DNA of 64,000 nucleotides from Ilyomonas sp965214235. Lineage in GTDB: Bacteria > Bacteroidota > Bacteroidia > Chitinophagales > Chitinophagaceae. Numbering within the stretch: the first letter of the stretch is position 1; the number at the start of each line of letters is the position of its first letter. Shown piece after piece: positions 8,486 through 16,286 of this stretch. A program made the translations under genes and the position numbers. The stretch is taken from NCBI GenBank assembly GCA_965214235.1, contig CBDCBH010000002.1:1116001-1180000 (forward strand). The letters are read 5' to 3'. The notes under the pieces were generated by a model that was given only the letters and a program-made list of their open reading frames with translations, searched no databases and was not told the origin of the DNA.

Positions 8486-9060
8486 GCATCTGGTACAAGC
8501 GTCCGCTTGTGCCAGAAATGTAAAAATTGGATTCTTTTTAAATTGATCAACCATTGTGTCCCATGCAAAGGCAGCACCTGGAATTTTAGCGGCTGCCAAG
8601 TCTGCCTCCAGCATTTCTTCATAGCTTTTCGCGTATTGCAACAATTCAAAAACAGGCTTACTATTTTCTGCAAAAACAAATTCGGCATCTATACATTTAT
8701 CGGTTAGTTCATAATTGGGTATTCCTGTTAAACGAAACAGCGCCGTAGGTTGAAATACAATTTGAAAGTTTAAAAAATCGCGCCCTGTATATTGTGTAGT
8801 GATTGCAGTTCGCTGCCCTATCAGTGTAATGGAAGGCTGGTTTACTTTTGCACCATTTTGCCACTGAATAGCAAATCGATCTTTCAAAAAGAAATGGAGA
8901 TGGTTTCGGGTTTTGGCGGGTATGCTTTGGATGGAATAGAATCCTTTGTATCAAAATGCAGGTGAACAATTCTGTAACAACGCACAAACTCCCGTACAGA
9001 AGGATGGGGTAAAAAGTCTTTAACAACATAATGAAAGATTTGTATAGATTTTCTTTTTAG
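8441..9060 (-). pseudogene. Decayed AraC-family regulator, frameshifted and missing its DNA-binding domain
   Basis: Two overlapping frames together give the ligand-side domain of a Bacteroidota AraC-type regulator: DFLPHPSVREFVRCYRIVH and SKAYPPKPE in one frame, then HLHFFLKDRFAIQ and GRDFLNFQIVFQPTALFRL in the next. The shift lies near 8902-8907, and a one-base change joins PKPE to HLHFFLKD. At the N-terminus the expected start before QIFHYVVKDF is ATA (9045-9043) instead of ATG. After about residue 94 of the second frame the sequence no longer looks like AraC, and the last ~25 codons (LAQADACTRC onward) are the translated hairpin repeat and copy 1 of the duplication. The helix-turn-helix domain is absent. 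I infer a dead gene. Confidence 0.75.
8492..8513. repeat. Hairpin repeat, copy 1
   Basis: A 22-bp inverted repeat with arms of the type GGnACAAGCG and CGCTTGTGCC around a TC centre. Near-identical copies are at 9796-9817 and 9870-9891. It is REP-like in size and symmetry, and here it forms part of the open frame of the AraC relic. Confidence 0.8.
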
Positions 9061-9165
9061 TCGTGATAAACAGCTTGTCGTCAATTGCATTACTGCACCT
9101 ATTCTTCTTTTGCTAAAATTACTTTCAAGAAATAACTCCTTTGCAATTTCCTTCACCATGAACAA

Positions 9166-9717
9166 TCATTTTGTGTTGATTTGCTGTTTGCTTAATGCCT
9201 TCATATAAGCCAAACCCTTCTTCCGTGCAAACGCAACATTTTGTATCGGGATAGAGGCAACAGAGCCCGGATAATGGGCGATTGCTTTCGCTACACTTTC
9301 TTCGCGCAGCAATTGCAACATTGGATAGGGCGACCTGTTGGTATAATTTGCAGCATCATTTGCTGATGCACCACTGAAACAATATAGCGGATGAAAGCTA
9401 GCTACCTGGTAAATACCTTCATACTTATGCTGTTGTAATCGTTTTTCGGAAAGAGAAACCAGTTTGAGAAAACTGTCAAACAGTGGAACGGCATTGGGCA
9501 AAATAATAAAGGTGGTTTCGATATATTTATCGCTATCAAGCCGCCCACACTCCTGTAGAAGCGTATTTATGCAGGTGGCTTTATTGTTGCTTTCTTCAAC
9601 CCTGTAATCAATTGAATTGCGTTCTACTTCGCGTGTAGCAAACGGGCAGAAGTTGCAACCAATCACAACATCTGCAATCCATTTTTTTGTAGCGGCAATT
9701 ATTTCTTCTTTTGGCAT
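9166..9717 (-). CDS. DUF1415 family protein
   Basis: A 183-residue cytosolic protein of the DUF1415 family. The hallmark is the N-terminal GCNFCPFA motif (around residues 20-27), which has two closely spaced cysteines and suggests metal binding or redox chemistry. Other conserved parts are the ETTFIILP segment, the ASFHPLYCF region and the RSPYPMLQLLREESV block. The function of the family is not established. The ATG at 9717 gives the usual length. It sits in the repeat-rich patch between the AraC relic and copy 2 of the duplication, but is itself intact. Confidence 0.88.
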   Translation of the reverse strand: MPKEEIIAATKKWIADVVIGCNFCPFATREVERNSIDYRVEESNNKATCINTLLQECGRLDSDKYIETTFIILPNAVPLFDSFLKLVSLSEKRLQQHKYEGIYQVASFHPLYCFSGASANDAANYTNRSPYPMLQLLREESVAKAIAHYPGSVASIPIQNVAFARKKGLAYMKALSKQQINTK

Positions 9718-9795
9718 ACAGTAAAGGTGAAATAAAAATCGTTTATAACATTGATGGAAAAATAGGGATTAAGCGTTTCTACTTTTGTCACTTCT

Positions 9796-9817
9796 GGCGC
9801 AAGCGTCCGCTTGTGCC
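9796..9817. repeat. Hairpin repeat, copy 2
   Basis: Same 22-bp inverted repeat as at 8492, with the left arm starting GGCGCAAGCG. It is upstream of DUF1415 on the minus strand. Confidence 0.8.
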
Positions 9818-9869
9818 TACTATATTTTTGGATTGCTGCTTGGTTTGAGGCGGACTTCTCTTGAAGAAC

Positions 9870-9891
9870 CATACAAGCGTCCGCTTGTGCC
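9870..9891. repeat. Hairpin repeat, copy 3
   Basis: Third copy. The core ACAAGCG-TC-CGCTTGT is intact, with less pairing at the outermost left bases. It lies 52 bases from copy 2, and GAGGCGGAC just before it resembles one arm of the separate hairpin at 52608. Confidence 0.75.
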
Positions 9892-10005
9892 AAAAGTGAG
9901 TAAAAAAAAGGCAAAAACAGAACGAGGTTGAGTTTGCTCTGTATCGGAGCAGAAGACAGATAATGATCGAAAGAAAACCTGAGGCAAAACCAAATCTTAG
10001 TTGTT

Positions 10006-10101
10006 TTTTTTGAGTTTAGAACGCAGCGCAACGCCAACCACTTAGTTTGTTTTTACTGCATTTTTCATTTGGATATTCACGAACATTAGCATAGTAATCC
10101 C
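10006..10101. repeat. Duplicated ~91-bp sequence, copy 2
   Basis: Direct-repeat partner of 8389-8485. It begins 17 bases downstream of the tamL stop (minus strand), so both copies lie at the 3' end of a minus-strand gene. Confidence 0.8.
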
Positions 10102-10117
10102 TTTATAAATCCAACAC

Positions 10118-12640
10118 CTAAAAAGGGAAGCCTATTCCTAATTGAATGGCAAAATTGTTCCGGTTGGGCGAGATGATCTCTCCAGTGATGGAATCTTTCC
10201 TTTCATATTCGTAGTTGCGCCAGGTAAAGTTTTTAATGCTTAACCAGCCGTCATTGGCTACACGGGTTGGGTCTTTCAATTTAATTCCACCATCAATTCG
10301 AATTAAAAAGTAAGTAAAATCAAACCGCAAACCTGTACCTACGCCAATGGCAATGTCTCTTCCCAGGTTTTTAAATTCAAAGTCGGCTTTAGGGTTGTCA
10401 ATGTTCCTTTTTATGTTCCAGATGTTGCCAATATCGGTAAACAACGCGCCTCCTAATTTTAAAGAACTGAACTGCGCAATATTATACCTGTATTCAATGT
10501 TCGCTTCCAATTGCATATCGCCATAACGGTCGCGATAAGCCAAGGTTTTTGTGCCTGCCGTATCGCTTAACAACGACGAGCCAAGCCCTAACTGGCGCAG
10601 GCTCCAGGCACGCATACTGTTGGGTCCGCCGGCAAAAAATTGTTTATAAAATGGAAGTGAATTACCCACTTTTCCATAATTGTATCCTACACCAGCAAAA
10701 ATGCGCCCCACAATAGACGTAGTGGGCAGGGTAAATAGTTTTCGATATTCAACTTCGGCTTTTACATAACGATAAATATTCTTGCTCCACGGGTAAATGT
10801 TGCCCGATAAACCACCGGCTTCTTCAACAGCAGCGCGAAAAAAATTGTTTTGTACAGGATGTAGTTTTGATTTGAAAGAAGTGTTGAAACTGCCAATAGC
10901 GCTAATGATAGAACCTGTTGTAAAAGCGGTGCGCAAAAAAGGGTTTATCTGCAATTGCGATATTAATTGCGGCAATGTATCTAACGAGTACAACTCAACA
11001 TTCGGAACTCTAATTGACCATACATTGTTTTTTCTCTTCCATTGATAACCCCAGTTAACAACCAACTGGCGGATGCGGAAATAATTGGTACGTTCCGAAT
11101 AAGTTGCTGATGCGCTAAGTAACGTTTTTGCCGCATCAAGGCGTTCAGGTTTTGTGAAAAATAAATGATACAGCGGTTTTGGTAATAAGATACTTGGAAA
11201 AGAATAAGAATGACTTAATGAAGATTGAAATGTTTGCAGCAGCGGCAGGTTTTTATCCAAACTTAATTCAACACCATTACGAAAAGTAGTAGCTGATTGA
11301 ATGGCGCGATGCCAAACGTTTCTATTCAAATAAGTTGCATTTACAGCTATACCAAACAAATTGCCGGTGCTAAGAAAATCTCCGGTATTGCGGCTGGCTT
11401 CCAGGCTAACTGTTATGTTTTGTTTTACAGAGGGAACAAGAAAATAATGAAAGTCAACCGTATCAACCCTTACCATAAAAGAATCTTTATATAATGAATC
11501 GGGCTGTAACGAATTGGTAACTTTGATTCGATACCTTGAATCAACATTTTGCCAGGCACCAATAGCTGATAAATTGCTTATTGTTTTTGCATACAATTTA
11601 TCGTTGTATAAATTGCCTTTTCGCATAAATGTATGTTGCTTCAATGGCTGAAAGCTAAACTGGTGGCGGCTTCCAAACACAGTAAACTCGCTTTGTTTAT
11701 AAAGCACCGGCAGGTTTTTTTCATCCATCAGGCTATCAGGTAACTGCGTGTAATTGGTTTCAGGATAAAAAAAAATGTTTCCAATCCGGTATTGTTTTAT
11801 TTGCGATGAATCAACAATACCAAGCGTATCATTTCCAATATCCCGCGTTTTAATAATCACTTTAGCAACCGGGTTTTGTTGTGATCTTTCCTGCGCCTGT
11901 TGAATGGTTTTAATTTGCTCAAACGGGTCGGCTGAAATTTGCAGCACAGAAGGGTCGGTTGTATCAGCTTCAGCAATTAAGTTATCGCGCGAAATCAGCA
12001 TGTAGCCATGCTCTTTGTACACACTTACCAATCTATCCAATTCATTACCAAGTAAAGGTTTTGAAAACGGCGATATGCCTCTTTTTATAAGGCTGTTTTT
12101 AATAGTGCTTTCGCGCGTGGCTAAGTGTTGCAGTATGCTGTCGCCAAGTTCGTATTGTATAGAATCAATAATGGTTACTTTGCCCGGATCGAGCGTGAAC
12201 AAAATGTATGCGCGCCTTTGTTTTTTAAATGTTTTTATATAAAAACTATCCTGGAAAAAAGTATGATAATAACCAATGGAATTGAGGTAACCATTCATAA
12301 AATTAATAGAATGATTGATGTGCGACGTATCAAAAAGCGGCGGATTTTTAATGCGGTAAAAAATTCCAAAGCGTTGCACTTTTTCAACCCGCAGGCTATC
12401 ATCAAAATAATTAGGGAGCGTTCGCAGCAAATCGTTCTTTTGACTTTTGGTAATGTTATTTGATTTGATATTGATTTCGGTGCTGTAAACAAAGGGAGTA
12501 TCTTTTGGATAATTTCTTACAATATTGCGATTGAAGATGCCTAAAAATTTTTCTTCGGTGCATGAAGAAGCGAATAAAATCAGCAGTAGTAAGAATGGTA
12601 AATATCTTGCGGAGCGACAGGATGCAAAATCCATTTCCAT
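10118..12640 (-). CDS. tamL: Outer-membrane assembly lipoprotein TamL (Omp85 family)
   Basis: An 840-residue Omp85-family protein. The N-terminal hydrophobic stretch ends in a lipobox, LFASSC, so the mature protein would be lipidated. This is the mark of TamL, the Bacteroidota version of the TamA translocation and assembly subunit. POTRA-like repeats occupy the N-terminal half and a 16-strand barrel the C-terminal half, with the conserved FFAGGPNSMRAW motif of the Omp85 barrel and a C-terminal aromatic (GIGFPF). Its usual partner TamB is not next to it. The start at 12640 has another in-frame ATG two codons later. It is divergent from the methyltransferase gene, with a 54-base gap. Confidence 0.88.
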   Translation of the reverse strand: MEMDFASCRSARYLPFLLLLILFASSCTEEKFLGIFNRNIVRNYPKDTPFVYSTEINIKSNNITKSQKNDLLRTLPNYFDDSLRVEKVQRFGIFYRIKNPPLFDTSHINHSINFMNGYLNSIGYYHTFFQDSFYIKTFKKQRRAYILFTLDPGKVTIIDSIQYELGDSILQHLATRESTIKNSLIKRGISPFSKPLLGNELDRLVSVYKEHGYMLISRDNLIAEADTTDPSVLQISADPFEQIKTIQQAQERSQQNPVAKVIIKTRDIGNDTLGIVDSSQIKQYRIGNIFFYPETNYTQLPDSLMDEKNLPVLYKQSEFTVFGSRHQFSFQPLKQHTFMRKGNLYNDKLYAKTISNLSAIGAWQNVDSRYRIKVTNSLQPDSLYKDSFMVRVDTVDFHYFLVPSVKQNITVSLEASRNTGDFLSTGNLFGIAVNATYLNRNVWHRAIQSATTFRNGVELSLDKNLPLLQTFQSSLSHSYSFPSILLPKPLYHLFFTKPERLDAAKTLLSASATYSERTNYFRIRQLVVNWGYQWKRKNNVWSIRVPNVELYSLDTLPQLISQLQINPFLRTAFTTGSIISAIGSFNTSFKSKLHPVQNNFFRAAVEEAGGLSGNIYPWSKNIYRYVKAEVEYRKLFTLPTTSIVGRIFAGVGYNYGKVGNSLPFYKQFFAGGPNSMRAWSLRQLGLGSSLLSDTAGTKTLAYRDRYGDMQLEANIEYRYNIAQFSSLKLGGALFTDIGNIWNIKRNIDNPKADFEFKNLGRDIAIGVGTGLRFDFTYFLIRIDGGIKLKDPTRVANDGWLSIKNFTWRNYEYERKDSITGEIISPNRNNFAIQLGIGFPF

Positions 12641-12694
12641 TTATTTTTAGGCTGCGCCTGTTATCCGCAGTACCGTTTTGTGCATGTTTATAAA

Positions 12695-13432
12695 ATGTCT
12701 TACCCGATGTTAAATAATAAAGAGGTCAAATATATTCAAAGTTTAAGCGACAAAAAAAATCGTGATGCGGAAAACGTTTTCATTGCTGAAGGACCTAAAC
12801 TTGTAAACGAATTATTGGCATTTGGAATGAAGGCAAAAATCATTTATTCAACCGAAATAATAACGCAATTCAGTATAGAGGCTGAAATAAGAATTGTAAG
12901 CGAACATGAACTGCAACGCATCAGTCAATTTGATACAGCAAACAAAGTGCTGGGTATTTTTTATAAAAAACTATTGCCTTCCTATAAATTAAAAAACAAA
13001 ATATCGCTGGCTTTAGATGGCATCCAGGACCCCGGTAATTTAGGAACCATCATTCGCACGGCAGATTGGTTTGGAATCACATACATTTTTGCATCGGCTG
13101 ATACAGTGGATTGTTACAACAGCAAAGTGGTGCAAAGCACTATGGGAAGTGTTGCCAGAGTAAATATATATTATACAAATTTGGTTTCTTTTTTACAACA
13201 TGCAGAAGTGCCAGTGTTGGGCGCTTTGATGAAAGGAGAAAATTTGCATCAAATAAAAACTATAAAAGAAGGAATTATCGTAATTGGCAACGAAAGTAAA
13301 GGTATTCGCAGCGATGTATTGCCATTCATTCAGCAAAGGGTTACAATTCCGCGTGTTGGCAACGCCGAATCGTTAAACGCTGCGGTGGCAACAGGAATTT
13401 TACTTTCGCATTTGATGAGTAAAACTTCTTAA
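12695..13432 (+). CDS. SpoU/TrmH-family RNA 2'-O-methyltransferase
   Basis: Transfers a methyl group from S-adenosylmethionine to a ribose 2'-OH of rRNA or tRNA. An N-terminal SpoU substrate-binding domain (AENVFIAEGPKLVNELL) is followed by the knotted SPOUT domain with its three motifs: DPGNLGTIIRTADWFG, IVIGNESKGI and IPRVGNAESLNAAVATGIL. The target RNA cannot be told. The start is set at ATG 12695 (MSYPMLNN). A GTG at 12680 is also in frame but lies only 40 bases from the divergent tamL start, and ATG 12707 is possible too. The length of about 245 residues is normal. Confidence 0.9.
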   Translation: MSYPMLNNKEVKYIQSLSDKKNRDAENVFIAEGPKLVNELLAFGMKAKIIYSTEIITQFSIEAEIRIVSEHELQRISQFDTANKVLGIFYKKLLPSYKLKNKISLALDGIQDPGNLGTIIRTADWFGITYIFASADTVDCYNSKVVQSTMGSVARVNIYYTNLVSFLQHAEVPVLGALMKGENLHQIKTIKEGIIVIGNESKGIRSDVLPFIQQRVTIPRVGNAESLNAAVATGILLSHLMSKTS

Positions 13433-13661
13433 AAAATTTTATAATTACATTAAAAATTTTAATTTTATACCGTAATAGATAAGGATAACTAACTAACCGT
13501 AGTCTTCATGTAACCTGCCTTATCAACTAAAAGAAAAATAATAACCACCTATAAACTTGTTTCCTTTTATGATGATGTAAGCGACAAAACGAAAAGCGAT
13601 TCTCTATATAAAAAAGTACCCCAGTAACCAATCAATTTTTTCAATACTAAAGCGAAAAACC

Positions 13662-14963
13662 ATGAAAACACTTGCCAAAAAAACGCCTCTGCACTTCTTT
13701 TCTTTTCTTGCCATTTTATTTGCAGCTGCATCGTGCAGTAAAATGAACATAGTTGCACCCGATAATACGGATAGGAATGCAACAATTAATAACAGTATAA
13801 GACCAAACACAACATCGCCTGCAGTGCAAACTGCAAGAGCCGGTGTAATTGTAAGCGATCATATCCATGGGTTTTATGAGTACCTTCCAAAAGGTTATAG
13901 CAACACAGTAAAAACATACCCGCTTTTAATTTGTATGCACGGCATTGGCCAAATAGGAAACGGCACTACTGATTTGCCTGGCCTATTGGGTTATGGTCCG
14001 GCAATGCTGATAAACAACGGCACGTTTCCTACTTCTTTTTATGTAGATGGACAAACGTTTAGTTTTATTGTTATTACGCCACAGTTAACGGACCTGGGTA
14101 TGTTTCCGGTTGATATTGATTCGATGATTGAATATTCAAAAAGTAATTACCGGGTTGATACCAACAAAGTTTATTTAGCAGGTGTAAGTTTTGGAGGCGC
14201 AGAAATTTGGCATTATGCTGGCTACAGCCCGCGCACAGCAAGCAAAATAACAGCAATGGTGCCTATATCGGCGTGGACGATACCGGGAAATAATTATCAG
14301 GTTACACCGCAGGAAGCGCAAACTATCGGAGCCGCTAATGTAAGAATCTGGCAGGCGCATAATTATAACGATCCGATAGCTATGTTTTCGTGGAGTGTGA
14401 TGCAAGGCGATATGGTAGATAGTGCGATGCCTACACCCAATCCTTTACCAAAATTAACTTGCTTCAACAGTAACCAGCATGATGCGTGGACAACCACTTA
14501 CGACCCTAATTATAAGGAAAGTAACCTGAACATTTATCAATGGATGCTTCATTATTCAAAAGGCACCCTTTCGTCTCCCATTACTCCAAGAGTGCCCCAT
14601 GCGCAAGTGGTAACACTAAAAGCATCTAACAATCTTTATGTACATAACAATAACGATGGTTCGCCTTTGTATATAAACAGCCCCACGTTTTCGTTGTGGG
14701 AAGGGTTTGTAGTAACCGAAGTAAAAAATAACAAAATCGCTTTATTGAATCAGGGAAATTATATAACGTCAGTCAACCCGGATTCGGTTGCCTGCACAGC
14801 TTCAACAATCGGAAATAACGAAATGTTCTGGTGGATTTTTAATGCAGATGGAACGGTAAGTTTTGAAGGCAGTAATCATAAATTTTTATCCAACAACAAT
14901 GGTAATGTAACTTGTGTGGCTAATACGATAGGATTGAATGAAAAGTTTTGGATTAACCGTTAA
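13662..14963 (+). CDS. Lipoprotein with alpha/beta-hydrolase and C-terminal fascin-like beta-trefoil domains
   Basis: A signal sequence ends in the lipobox AAASC (Cys25), so the protein is membrane-anchored outside the cytoplasm. Residues about 65-310 form an esterase or PHB-depolymerase-like alpha/beta-hydrolase: LLICMHGIGQ gives the oxyanion region and GVSFGG the nucleophile elbow with Ser176. Residues about 325-433 contain repeated blocks (VTLKASNNLYV, GNYITSV, TIGNNEMFW, NHKFLSNN, TIGLNEKFWI) typical of fascin-like beta-trefoils, here probably for binding glycans. The exact substrate is unknown; plant polysaccharide esters are a reasonable guess. It stands alone, 229 bases after the methyltransferase gene, in which nothing stands out. 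Confidence 0.75.
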   Translation: MKTLAKKTPLHFFSFLAILFAAASCSKMNIVAPDNTDRNATINNSIRPNTTSPAVQTARAGVIVSDHIHGFYEYLPKGYSNTVKTYPLLICMHGIGQIGNGTTDLPGLLGYGPAMLINNGTFPTSFYVDGQTFSFIVITPQLTDLGMFPVDIDSMIEYSKSNYRVDTNKVYLAGVSFGGAEIWHYAGYSPRTASKITAMVPISAWTIPGNNYQVTPQEAQTIGAANVRIWQAHNYNDPIAMFSWSVMQGDMVDSAMPTPNPLPKLTCFNSNQHDAWTTTYDPNYKESNLNIYQWMLHYSKGTLSSPITPRVPHAQVVTLKASNNLYVHNNNDGSPLYINSPTFSLWEGFVVTEVKNNKIALLNQGNYITSVNPDSVACTASTIGNNEMFWWIFNADGTVSFEGSNHKFLSNNNGNVTCVANTIGLNEKFWINR

Positions 14964-15132
14964 TACAAATAATTTTAGGAATCCTTTCATTTGTTCTATA
15001 ATTTGCCTTTGTATAGCTTTGAATTATTCATAAAATTAACCTATAATAAAAGTAGTAACGATACCAAAAACTGTTGAAGCAACACCGGAAATTATAGATG
15101 CAACACCTGTAAAAACCGCTAAAAAAAAGCTA

Positions 15133-16212
15133 TTGAAGCTTGATGCTATACGTGGCTTTGCGGCGCTGTATGTTCTTTGCAATCACAGCTTACCCAAAGC
15201 AACAATAATTGCAGGAAGAGGATGGTATTTTTTTCGGTATGCGCATGAGGTTGTTATTCTTTTTTTTATTCTTTCCGGTTTTGTAATTCAATATTCGTTT
15301 GCAACAGCTTCAGATAAATCGTTCAAGAGTTATTTTTTAAAGCGTTTTTTGCGTATTTACATTCCTCTGATTCTTATTTTTATTGCTAATTATTTCATGT
15401 GGGCTTTGAACGCCATTCGTTTTATTCCACTCAACTGGAAGACTCTTCCCGGCAATTTATTAATGCTTCAAAATCTAAGCGATTTGTGGCAGCAGCCCAT
15501 GTTGGTTACCCCATTTATGAACAATGTGCCGTTATGGACCTTATCGTTTGAATGGTGGTTTTATATGCTGTTTTTTTTTGTTGCAAATCAATTGGGCAAA
15601 AAAGCTTCCGGCATTGTTTATACTACCGGCATTTTTGCTGCAATTACTTATATCGTTTACCCTTTTTTTGTAAACAGAGAATTAATGTATTTTGTTATCT
15701 GGTGGGCAGGAACCGATGCGGCAAAATTGTATCTTGAAGATGCCAACATTAGCATTAAAAACATGGCGAAGCCATTGCTTACTTTGGCAATTATAACGTT
15801 GCTGCTAATTGGCAATGTTTCTTTTTATAGATATAAACACCCCGGGCAGGAATTGTTATTTGCAACAAGCCCCTGGGTTGAAGTCAGGCATTTTGGTTTT
15901 GCTTTGGTTGCTTTGTTAATAGCCATCTTTTGGAGAAAAATAAAATGGTTTGGCTTCGACTATACATTGGGTTTGTTTCAGCCACTGGCGTCTATTTCAT
16001 TCGCTCTTTATATTTCGCATTGGTTTATGATTGCTTTTGCCTCTTATTTAAACAATATTATCAGCAACATCTATCTCCGAACCGGTGCCTACTTTATTGT
16101 TTGCTGTTTATTCTGTTTTTTGGTTGAACGCATTATTTATCCATATCTAAATAAAAAAATCCTCCATTTATTTTCAGTGCAAAAGAAAACCTTTGCAGCG
16201 GTTGCAAAATAA
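15133..16212 (+). CDS. Acyltransferase 3 family membrane protein (OafA/YrhL type)
   Basis: Integral membrane O-acyltransferase that modifies surface sugars or exopolysaccharide. It shows the family start LDAIRGFAALYVLCNHS, with the conserved Arg and the His of the proposed active site, and about ten hydrophobic segments, including the NVPLWTLSFEWWFYML block. The start is uncertain. The listed TTG at 15133 leaves no cytoplasmic leader, while the same frame stays open about 30 codons upstream and reads like a normal leader (PVKTAKKKLLK), but has no ATG, GTG or TTG there. Either a non-standard start or a lost start codon is possible. The specific acceptor cannot be inferred. Confidence 0.82.
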   Translation: MKLDAIRGFAALYVLCNHSLPKATIIAGRGWYFFRYAHEVVILFFILSGFVIQYSFATASDKSFKSYFLKRFLRIYIPLILIFIANYFMWALNAIRFIPLNWKTLPGNLLMLQNLSDLWQQPMLVTPFMNNVPLWTLSFEWWFYMLFFFVANQLGKKASGIVYTTGIFAAITYIVYPFFVNRELMYFVIWWAGTDAAKLYLEDANISIKNMAKPLLTLAIITLLLIGNVSFYRYKHPGQELLFATSPWVEVRHFGFALVALLIAIFWRKIKWFGFDYTLGLFQPLASISFALYISHWFMIAFASYLNNIISNIYLRTGAYFIVCCLFCFLVERIIYPYLNKKILHLFSVQKKTFAAVAK

Positions 16213-16247
16213 ATTTAAAGCCCGCTTCTATACTGCTTTATAAGAAT

Positions 16248-16279
16248 TTTGGTAGCCACACACAGCAATCGTAGTTTCG
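16248..16279 (+). promoter_or_regulatory. Promoter for the LolC/E-like permease gene
   Basis: TTTG at 16248-16251, 20 bases, then TAGTTTCG at 16272-16279 (one mismatch from TAnnTTTG). It leaves only a few leader bases before ATG 16287 and argues against the in-frame TTG at 16281. Confidence 0.55.
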
Positions 16280-16286
16280 TTTGCAC

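Larger units (their letters stand above)
9718..10117. other. Gene-free stretch with repeats
   Basis: This 400-base region upstream of DUF1415 and downstream of tamL holds two copies of the 22-bp hairpin repeat and copy 2 of the ~91-bp duplication. Copies 2 and 3 of the hairpin are flanked by related sequence (TCACTTCTGG before one, CCAAAAGTGA after the other), forming a larger imperfect inverted arrangement. A minus-strand frame crosses it, but it is made of the repeats and has no family resemblance, so I do not call a gene. Confidence 0.6.

Noticed and set aside
8709..9029. 106-codon minus-strand frame across the AraC relic
   Set aside because: A shadow frame; the conserved AraC residues lie in the other two frames.
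8492..9891. Repeated hairpins as a CRISPR array
   Set aside because: Only three copies, unequal spacing, no spacer-repeat periodicity and no cas genes.
9699..10037. 112-codon minus-strand frame in the repeat patch
   Set aside because: It is built from the hairpin repeats and part of the duplication; no family resemblance or start signal.
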